Shown: positions 1 to 5,217 of the stretch, piece after piece | Numbering within the stretch: position 1 is the first letter of the stretch | How the letters are laid out: every line of letters starts with the position of its first letter | Assembly (NCBI GenBank): GCA_028817755.1 | Contig: JAPPPA010000083.1 | Span: forward strand, 1-7,828 | DNA length: 7,828 nt | Source of the DNA: Gammaproteobacteria bacterium | GTDB lineage: Bacteria; Pseudomonadota; Gammaproteobacteria; JAPPPA01 | Direction: 5' to 3' | Translations under genes and position numbers: made by a program | The notes under the pieces: generated by a model | Databases searched by the model: none | What the model was told of the DNA's origin: nothing | What the model saw: only the letters and a program-made list of their open reading frames with translations

Positions 1-303
1 CACGTAGCGTGAGATGTTTCTAAGTAGGCCCCTTCTGCACAGCTGAGCATCGCAGTGAATTTTGGATTGAGGGAGCGGCTTGTTTGAGCGCAGCGAGTTT
101 CCGCGACCGCCAAAATTCGCGAGAAGCGCAAGGAACCGCGAAGCGGCTGTGCGGCAGGGTGTGGCATTTTTGGCTACTTTTTTTGCCAAAGAAAAAAGTA
201 GCTCGGCCTTTAGTAAGAACTCCCCGAAAGCCAAGAGAAGCCTCTAGGGCCGAAACCACCACCAGAGAGCCGCACCGAAGTGGAATTACACTAAAGCAGC
301 CTG
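1..303. other. Intergenic region with a repeat-like, hairpin-bearing element
   Basis: I find no credible gene here. All three plus-strand frames hit stops within the first 23 bases, so no upstream gene reads in on that strand. Two short overlapping antiparallel ORFs (20-262 minus, 84-320 plus) encode low-complexity peptides rich in R, K and F with no recognisable domain. They are best read as translations of a structured non-coding element. The core, roughly 70-255, has a GC-rich part with GAGCGCAGCGAG and CCGCGAAGCGG blocks, then a T-rich/A-rich hairpin at 173-202, then an imperfect inverted repeat (TCGGCCTTTAG near 203-213 against CTAGGGCCGA at 244-253). From memory, similar elements are dispersed between genes in gammaproteobacteria and often give rise to spurious 'hypothetical proteins'. 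Its copy number here cannot be judged from one window. Confidence 0.6.
173..202. repeat. Perfect 11-bp inverted repeat (hairpin) in the intergenic element
   Basis: The arm GCTACTTTTTT (173-183) is the exact reverse complement of AAAAAAGTAGC (192-202), separated by an 8-nt loop (184-191). The lower stem is mixed and the upper stem is A:T only. No U-run follows the stem on either strand, so it does not look like a standard intrinsic terminator, although it lies 102 nt past the xthA stop codon. It is the most structured part of the 1-303 element. Confidence 0.7.
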
Positions 304-1080
304 TTAAATATCAAACGTAGCAATCACCGGTGCATGATCCGATGGCTGCTTAAACCGCCGCTCGCGTTTATCAATTTTGCAAGCCGTACAAACTGTTGCC
401 ATGGCTTCAGAAGCAAACACGTAATCAATCCGCAGGCCTTTGTTTTTCCAAAACGCGCCGCCGCGGTAATCCCACCAGCTAAAGCTTTTTTCTTCTTGGT
501 CGAAGAGGCGGAAGGTGTCTTGCACGCCTAGGTCTTTTAAGCCTTGTAGCCATTCGCGTTCGATGGCTGAGGCATGAATGCCGTCGCCCCAGTCTTCTGG
601 GTCGTAGATGTCGGCGTCGTCGGTGGTGATGTTGAAGTCCCCCATCATCACAACTTTGTCGTGTTCAGCTAGCTGATCTTTTAGATAGCGGTTTAGCGCT
701 TCAATCCACTGGCGTTTGTATTCGAATTTAGGCGAGTCGAGCGCTTGGCCGTTGGGAACGTATAGATTGATGACGCGCACGCCGTCCACGGTTACCGCCA
801 TGATGCGACGTTGCTCGTCTTCAAAGCCGGGGAAGTCGGTGACTGCGTCGGCGATCTCTTTCTTGGCTAATACCGCCACGCCGTTATAGGTTTTTTGCCC
901 AGCGAAAACGACTTCGTAACCCGCAGCGCGAATTTCTTCTGCCGGAAAAACGTCGTCGGTCATTTTGGTTTCTTGTAGCCCTAGGACGTCTGGTTGGTTT
1001 TCTTCTAACCAGCGCAGCACATGATGCAGGCGCACTTTGAGTGAATTGACGTTCCAACTGGCGATTGAGAAATCGGTCAT
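304..1080 (-). CDS. xthA: Exodeoxyribonuclease III (class II AP endonuclease)
   Basis: This 258-residue protein belongs to the ExoIII/APE1 branch of the endonuclease-exonuclease-phosphatase fold. The family cleaves DNA at abasic sites, removes 3' blocking groups and degrades duplex DNA 3' to 5' in cytosolic base-excision repair. The active-site set is complete: ASWNVNS (N10, N12), LQETK (metal ligand E37), LYVPNG (106-111), MGDFNI (D148, N150), FSWWDYR, GLRIDY (D219) and the terminal SDHAPV (D248, H249). Length is close to the E. coli enzyme (268 aa). The ATG at 1080 starts directly on the conserved N-terminal strand; the Shine-Dalgarno is weak (AGGT about 12 nt upstream). It is monocistronic as far as visible, divergent from the diguanylate cyclase gene and followed by the non-coding element. 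The family assignment is secure. Confidence 0.96.
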   Translation of the reverse strand: MTDFSIASWNVNSLKVRLHHVLRWLEENQPDVLGLQETKMTDDVFPAEEIRAAGYEVVFAGQKTYNGVAVLAKKEIADAVTDFPGFEDEQRRIMAVTVDGVRVINLYVPNGQALDSPKFEYKRQWIEALNRYLKDQLAEHDKVVMMGDFNITTDDADIYDPEDWGDGIHASAIEREWLQGLKDLGVQDTFRLFDQEEKSFSWWDYRGGAFWKNKGLRIDYVFASEAMATVCTACKIDKRERRFKQPSDHAPVIATFDI

Positions 1081-1161
1081 GGTGTAAACAGTACCTAATA
1101 GTTAAACTGAGCTATAACGCGGCGATATTGATTGAAGCGTCTATTTTATTGGAGTGAGCGA
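1081..1161. promoter_or_regulatory. Divergent promoter region between xthA and the diguanylate cyclase gene
   Basis: These 81 bp must hold the promoters of both divergent genes. On the plus strand, TATAAC near 1114 is a reasonable -10 candidate, but I see no convincing -35 at the right distance. An AGTTAAACT palindrome sits at about 1100-1108. GGAG at 1151-1154 is the Shine-Dalgarno that decides the ATG start at 1162. No confident operator can be named. Confidence 0.4.
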
Positions 1162-2298
1162 ATGTCGGCACCATTAAGTTGGTCGGAAGAGTTTATGGTG
1201 AAAGAGCGGCGCCGAGTGCTGCTTATTGTTATCCCGCTCTGTGTGTTTCTTTGTGTGTTTGGTGCTGTGACTATTGTCAGTAATCCGGTTTACAGGGTCG
1301 GAGCCGAATATCTTTACTATTTTGCGATTGCTGTCTTGGTATTGGTCTGGGTGCGCGTTGTTCAAATCCGGCACCGCGTAACTCGGTGGGCGCTGGCTGG
1401 CTATGCAGTGCTAGCATTTTTACTGATGGTGCGTATGCATATGCTACTGGGAACAACTTTGGTTTCCCCTGATAGTAATCGCAGTGTTTTTGATGGCGTG
1501 TTGGCCTGTGCTCCGGTCTTATACATTGCCGCGTTTTTAGTCCTGCCGAAACAGCAGGCGATTTACTGTGCCTTTGGTTCTTGGGTTTTGATATTGGCTT
1601 TAACTACGTGGCACATGATCCCCTTGGTTAAAGAGCCAGACTGGCGTATTGGGGTCGACGATACCTTGGTGTATACGTATGCAGTGAGTCCCATTTTTAT
1701 TGGGATGTGTTGGCTCTTTGCTAGTTATCAAACGGCATTACATGAAAGTGAGCAACGCATCCGTGCTCATGACTATGCTTTACAACGGGCTGAAAAGGCG
1801 GCCTTGTTAGACGCCTTGACGGGCATCCCTAACCGTCGTGCTTATGAAGAGAACGTGCCGTTTCAGTGGGATGCTTTAGCGGCTGAGAATGAGCAAGCTG
1901 CATTCTTATTAGTGGATGTGGATTGGTTTAAAAACTTCAACGATGAGTTTGGGCACCAGCAAGGTGACCGCGTGTTGCAACGCATCGCTGCTGCTGTTGC
2001 TGAGATATCGGACGAGCACGGTATTGCGTACCGCTATGGTGGCGAGGAGTTTGCCGTATTGCTGCCTGAAGTAAGCAAAGAGCAGGCGCGTGAAATAGCG
2101 AATCAAATCCGTTTGGCGATATCTGATTTAGCCTTGTTTCTTAAGGATAAAAAACGCGTCACCGTCAGTGTTGGCGTTGCTCATAGCGAGAACTGTGCCA
2201 ATGAATCCGCACGAGCTGCCTTGCGCCGTGCTGATATGGCTATGTTTCAAGCCAAGTCAGCAGGCCGCAACCGAGTGCTGGTGTCAGAGCTGGGTTAG
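1162..2298 (+). CDS. Membrane-bound diguanylate cyclase (GGDEF domain)
   Basis: A 378-residue inner-membrane protein expected to make cyclic di-GMP from two GTP. The N-terminal half has six predicted transmembrane segments (about 19-40, 50-70, 76-95, 114-128, 133-153, 168-190) forming an unidentified sensor, then a short helical linker (about 191-213) and a GGDEF domain (about 213-375). Catalytic features are intact: DALTGIPNRR (217-226), LVDVDWFKNFND (metal ligand D252), GHQQGD, the signature GGEEF (293-297), TVSVGVA and ADMAMFQAKSAGRNR. The inhibitory I-site RxxD is absent: the region before the signature reads EISDEHGIAYRY. An upstream in-frame TTG (1132) would add ten residues, but GGAG seven nt before the ATG at 1162 favours the shorter form. 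The TAG stop overlaps the convergent gene's stop by 4 nt. The signal sensed is unknown. Confidence 0.92.
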   Translation: MSAPLSWSEEFMVKERRRVLLIVIPLCVFLCVFGAVTIVSNPVYRVGAEYLYYFAIAVLVLVWVRVVQIRHRVTRWALAGYAVLAFLLMVRMHMLLGTTLVSPDSNRSVFDGVLACAPVLYIAAFLVLPKQQAIYCAFGSWVLILALTTWHMIPLVKEPDWRIGVDDTLVYTYAVSPIFIGMCWLFASYQTALHESEQRIRAHDYALQRAEKAALLDALTGIPNRRAYEENVPFQWDALAAENEQAAFLLVDVDWFKNFNDEFGHQQGDRVLQRIAAAVAEISDEHGIAYRYGGEEFAVLLPEVSKEQAREIANQIRLAISDLALFLKDKKRVTVSVGVAHSENCANESARAALRRADMAMFQAKSAGRNRVLVSELG

Positions 2299-2657
2299 TT
2301 GTCGTAAGCCGAGCGGTTGTCGTTAGTGCGTAGCAAACCCTTCACGCTGCGGTAGATAAACCACAAGCCGGTGCCAAGCATAATGAAATAACCGAGCCCA
2401 ATGACGGTGAGCGCCACGCCTACTAGCATGGCAATAACGGCGCCCCAGAATGTGTAAATCGCGTAGGTGTAATTCTCGTAGCCCTCATGGCTGGTAGCAT
2501 CACTGCGTTTTATATGCGCAATGATGATCCCAATCCAAGCAGTTAAGCTACCAGTGATTAGCGTGGCGAGAAATAAAACCCATACCACCGTCAAATTACG
2601 GCGCTCGTTGTCGGGAATGCCGTTGCCTGCGGGTAGTCTTACGTCGGTGACGGCCAT
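2295..2657 (-). CDS. Small DUF4870-like membrane protein
   Basis: A 120-residue protein with a polar N-terminus and three predicted transmembrane helices (about 22-46, 70-88, 88-103). The second half, with YTFW (68-71), the glycine-rich helix VIGLGYFIMLGTGLWF and IYRSVKGLLRTND (101-113), resembles bacterial DUF4870 proteins, where an aromatic TFW, a double membrane hairpin and a WxIYRxVKGL tail recur. That similarity is from memory of the family pattern, and no biochemical role is established for it. The ATG lies 3 nt after the stop of the GST gene with only a weak Shine-Dalgarno (AAG), so translational coupling is likely. It is the last gene of the operon, and its TAA overlaps the stop codon of the convergent diguanylate cyclase gene, leaving no room for a separate terminator. 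Confidence 0.7.
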   Translation of the reverse strand: MAVTDVRLPAGNGIPDNERRNLTVVWVLFLATLITGSLTAWIGIIIAHIKRSDATSHEGYENYTYAIYTFWGAVIAMLVGVALTVIGLGYFIMLGTGLWFIYRSVKGLLRTNDNRSAYDN

Positions 2658-2660
2658 GAT

Positions 2661-3434
2661 TTACTTGCCGTAGGTCTTATCTAAATAAGCCAAGATTGCT
2701 TCTGACTCTGGCATTTGCGTGCCAGTGTTTGGGTCCACCAAATAGGGCGATGAAATATGGCCTAATTCGTCTTGCATGGTTTCGCGCTTGCTGCCTTTGG
2801 CTGGGAAGTAAGGTTTGCGGTTCCAGCTGCGATTGGCTGGGCCCATATCGGCAGCTTGCTCTTTGCCGATATTGACTGATTTGTAAGGCAGTTCAAGCTC
2901 GCACATACGTTCGCGGGCTAAGCGGCCGAACGGGCTGGAGTCGAAGGTGTATAGCGTCAGCGGCTCTTTCGGTTGCGTGCTTGGCTTGGCTGCTTGCCCT
3001 TTGCCATAACGAATCGCCGAGGCGACTTGGCCGCCGGCAATCATTTTCTTGATGTTATTTGGCTGCCATTTATTCGGCACTTTGCCCAAATAGGTGTTGA
3101 ATAAGTACTGCACGATTTCGGTCGATTCGTACATCACGGTATCGGTGTTTTCATCTACCAATAGAGGGAATTGAGCTTTGCCGCCGATTTTCTTCGCCTC
3201 TTCGCGCCACACTTTGCCGCCTTTGGGGCAGGGGCGAATATTGACGTTGATATGCAGCTCGGTGAGGGCCAAGCGCACTAAGCGGCAGTAAGGGCAGTTT
3301 TCGAATTCGTAGAGGGTCAGCGTTTTTTCAGGCTGAGTGACGCCTTTACGATAAAAGGCGCTGGTGCCACGCCACAAGGCAGCACTAGAGGCAGCAATAG
3401 AGCTGGCAATTTGAAGATTGTGCAGTAGAGACAT
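2661..3434 (-). CDS. Tandem GST-N / thioredoxin-fold protein
   Basis: This 257-residue protein carries two consecutive glutathione-S-transferase N-terminal (thioredoxin-fold) domains and no helical GST C-domain. Repeat 1 (about 38-116) starts TLTLYEFENCPYC with a glutaredoxin-like CPYC (47-50), then FPLLVD with the probable cis-proline P90 and YES (102-104), the usual glutathione-binding turn. Repeat 2 (about 158-256) starts PLTLYTFDSSPFG, where SPFG (167-170) replaces CPYC, followed by SPYLVD (P230) and PES (242-244). Repeat 2 has thus lost both thiols. The layout recalls plant GST2N-type proteins. The first 30 residues are hydrophobic to amphipathic and might bind membrane, but there is no clear signal peptide. 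Reductase, transferase or binding activity cannot be told apart. The ribosome-binding site lies inside a hairpin. Confidence 0.82.
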   Translation of the reverse strand: MSLLHNLQIASSIAASSAALWRGTSAFYRKGVTQPEKTLTLYEFENCPYCRLVRLALTELHINVNIRPCPKGGKVWREEAKKIGGKAQFPLLVDENTDTVMYESTEIVQYLFNTYLGKVPNKWQPNNIKKMIAGGQVASAIRYGKGQAAKPSTQPKEPLTLYTFDSSPFGRLARERMCELELPYKSVNIGKEQAADMGPANRSWNRKPYFPAKGSKRETMQDELGHISSPYLVDPNTGTQMPESEAILAYLDKTYGK

Positions 3435-3436
3435 AG

Positions 3437-3467
3437 CAATGCTCCCGTAAAAATAATGGGAGCATTG
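3437..3467 (-). promoter_or_regulatory. Perfect hairpin masking the ribosome-binding site of the GST-like gene
   Basis: Read on the minus strand, CAATGCTCCC (3467 down to 3458 pairs with 3446 down to 3437) forms a perfect 10-bp stem with GGGAGCATTG around an 11-nt A/T-rich loop. The 3' arm contains the Shine-Dalgarno GGGAG, and the ATG (3434-3432) follows the stem after only two nucleotides. There is no U-run, so it is not a typical terminator. In mRNA this would hide the ribosome-binding site, suggesting translational control; as DNA it could equally be a dimeric-repressor operator. Confidence 0.65.
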
Positions 3468-3494
3468 TAGGTGCTGGTAGCAAAAATGCGTTGG

Positions 3495-3863
3495 CTACAG
3501 CGCCGCGCCGCTAAGCGCCGCCATCAGTATCTCGGCGCCTAATGCGAGCTTAATGTAACTGTTGGAATTGCCGTCATTCACCATGCCCCATACACGCCCA
3601 GCGGCCATGCAAACCATCACTAGGAACACCAATACCAGCGCTGCGGTAACGGCAGTTTGAGTGGCTGCGGCCCAGCCAAACCAAATACCCAATGCAGTCA
3701 TGCAGCCGCCGTAGGTTGAGCGTGCATCGGTACGGCTGGCGTCATTACCTGGCGCTGCGCCGGTGGTGCCTTTAGCCATGGCATTGGGCCAGAAAATAAA
3801 GGCGATGCCATAGACACCAAAAACAACGGCGTTCAGCCATAAAAGAATGCTGTGGTAATCCAT
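3495..3863 (-). CDS. DUF4345-like four-helix membrane protein
   Basis: A 122-residue integral membrane protein with four predicted helices (about 6-25, 53-70, 72-92, 104-121). Between helices 1 and 2 is the stretch SRTDARSTYGG (43-53), whose S-x-x-D-x-R-x-x-Y-G-G pattern matches what I remember of DUF4345 proteins. A W-P pair (25-26) ends helix 1. No catalytic function is known for this family. The ATG starts 2 nt after the stop of the SDR gene with no strong Shine-Dalgarno, which fits coupled translation. A 60-nt gap with a hairpin separates it from the next gene. The family call is by pattern memory; the membrane topology is clear from the sequence. Confidence 0.72.
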   Translation of the reverse strand: MDYHSILLWLNAVVFGVYGIAFIFWPNAMAKGTTGAAPGNDASRTDARSTYGGCMTALGIWFGWAAATQTAVTAALVLVFLVMVCMAAGRVWGMVNDGNSNSYIKLALGAEILMAALSGAAL

Positions 3864-3865
3864 GA

Positions 3866-4690
3866 CTAATGCTTGAGTTTATTTAAGCCAAATTTCTTGC
3901 TGAGCAAAGCGTCGAGCCGCTCGGTTGGCACCCAGCGCTCTAAGGCTGGTAGTAAGGTGCTTTTTGCGCCTGCACGAATGATGGGTTCTGGTTTGTCGTC
4001 GGTCAGCTTCACCACGACCTCTTCGGCAAATGTGTCGGCGGCAGTAGCGCCATCTTGCTGCGCTTTGGCGCGGCCGATAATGTCGTCACGGAGCGGCCAG
4101 TAGAGGTTGTCTTCGTCTAACCAGCTATCCACTTCGGCGCTGGCGTTGTCGCCTAGCGCGGATTTCACGCCGCCGGGTTGTACGGTAACCACGCGAATAC
4201 CCAATGGCGCGAGTTCCATACGTAATGCGTCACCTAAAGCATGCAACGCGCGTTTGCTAGCGCAGTAAGCACCGGCAAATGGTGTGGTGAGAATGCCCGA
4301 TACGCTTCCAATATTTACCAGCATGGGTGCTTGCGATTCTTGCATCATCGGCAGGAACGTTTGCAGTAGTGCTAGTGGGGCAATGGTGTTGGTTTCAAGC
4401 TGCTGGCGCAGGGTGTCTAACGGCATGGTGGCGACGGGCCCCATGGTGGCAACGCCGGCGTTGTTCACTAGTACGTCAATCTTGTCGTAGGTTTTGCCAA
4501 CGGCTTTTTGCAGTTTGGCAATGCTGTCGGCGTCGGTGACGTCTAGCGCGTAGTGTTCGCAATCTAGGTCTTTAAGGCTGGCCTTTTTACGGGCCGTGGC
4601 CAACACAATGTCGCCGTTATCAATAAAGGCTTGTGCCAGCGCGCGGCCAATGCCGGTGCTGCAACCTGTAATGAGAACAATCCGGCTCAT
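3866..4690 (-). CDS. SDR-family NAD(P)-dependent oxidoreductase
   Basis: A 274-residue classical short-chain dehydrogenase/reductase, expected in the cytoplasm to interconvert an alcohol and a carbonyl with NAD(P)(H). Visible motifs in order: TGCSTGIG cofactor loop (8-15), D50 in ALDVTD, NNAG (76-79), N101, S129 in NIGSVSG, the catalytic Y142-x-x-x-K146 (YCASK), and the PGG turn after the sheet. R34 after the second strand suggests NADP preference (inference). The Y-K spacing and the TGCSTGIG variant resemble the 17-beta-hydroxysteroid/retinol dehydrogenase-like branch, but the substrate cannot be assigned. The C-terminal tail of about 30 residues (ERWVP, LSKKFGL) extends past the core fold. 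A good Shine-Dalgarno (AAGGGA) lies in the last codons of the upstream gene, three nt away. Confidence 0.93.
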   Translation of the reverse strand: MSRIVLITGCSTGIGRALAQAFIDNGDIVLATARKKASLKDLDCEHYALDVTDADSIAKLQKAVGKTYDKIDVLVNNAGVATMGPVATMPLDTLRQQLETNTIAPLALLQTFLPMMQESQAPMLVNIGSVSGILTTPFAGAYCASKRALHALGDALRMELAPLGIRVVTVQPGGVKSALGDNASAEVDSWLDEDNLYWPLRDDIIGRAKAQQDGATAADTFAEEVVVKLTDDKPEPIIRAGAKSTLLPALERWVPTERLDALLSKKFGLNKLKH

Positions 4691-4693
4691 GCC

Positions 4694-5215
4694 TTATCCC
4701 TTTTTGAATGCCTTCGGTACTAATGAAAGCATAATGAGGGCAGCAATACCAAGTAGACCGTATTTCAGGCTGGCGTTGACCGACTGCCAGTAAACGGCGG
4801 TGTCGGTAACTTGGGTAAAGTCCAAGGCATAAGGCACGATAAAGCTGTTTTCCAGCAGGTCGAATAGCGCGGCCAGCATGGGGAAATACACGACGGCGTT
4901 TAATAGGTCAGAGCCTTCGGCGCGATCAAGTAGCCAAGCCACGGTGCAGCTCATCCAGAGGCCATAAGCCACTGGGTAAGCAAAGTCGTAGCGATAGTGC
5001 ATGCCAAAACCATGTTGTTGCTCGGCCGTCATGCCGCTCAGCACGGTAAGGAACTGTTCCTGACTAAAGCTGAATTGCAGCGCGAGGATGTTGTAGCCTT
5101 CTAGGTGCGGCAACATCATCAGGCTCAGCGCGATGGTGCTCACCGCGCCTATCCACCAAGCGCGTGTGAGCAGTGGCGACACGCGCATAAATTCGGCAAG
5201 ACTATTTACTGACAT
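4694..5215 (-). CDS. Four-TM membrane protein of unknown function
   Basis: I do not recognise a named family with certainty. The 173-residue protein has four predicted transmembrane helices (about 20-36, 78-96, 105-120, 151-167) and a long extramembrane loop (37-77). Polar residues sit at membrane borders in patterns I recall from uncharacterised bacterial membrane proteins: H73-Y-x-x-D77-F-x-x-P81 at the start of helix 2 and D119-x-x-E122-N123 at the end of helix 3. Such clustered H, D, E and N could form a metal or substrate site (inference). It starts 2 nt after the flavoprotein stop, with Shine-Dalgarno GGAG seven nt before ATG inside the flavoprotein's 3' end. Its position suggests it works with the flavoprotein or the SDR. 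Confidence 0.75.
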   Translation of the reverse strand: MSVNSLAEFMRVSPLLTRAWWIGAVSTIALSLMMLPHLEGYNILALQFSFSQEQFLTVLSGMTAEQQHGFGMHYRYDFAYPVAYGLWMSCTVAWLLDRAEGSDLLNAVVYFPMLAALFDLLENSFIVPYALDFTQVTDTAVYWQSVNASLKYGLLGIAALIMLSLVPKAFKKG

Positions 5216-5217
5216 GC

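Noticed and set aside
173..202. Intrinsic terminator for xthA
   Set aside because: The stem is largely A:T and no U-run follows it on the minus strand; termination by another route is more likely.
20..262. 80-codon ORF on the minus strand
   Set aside because: It lies across the hairpin element, overlaps another ORF antiparallel, and its peptide is composition-biased with no domain or Shine-Dalgarno support.
84..320. 78-codon ORF on the plus strand
   Set aside because: It covers the same element and runs into the 3' end of xthA; the peptide looks like translated repeat sequence.
1132..1161. TTG start adding ten residues to the diguanylate cyclase
   Set aside because: There is no Shine-Dalgarno upstream of it, while GGAG sits ideally before the ATG at 1162 and lies within the would-be extension.
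3873..4793. Several plus-strand ORFs opposite the SDR and membrane-protein genes
   Set aside because: They are antisense to well-supported coding sequence and have no recognisable protein features.
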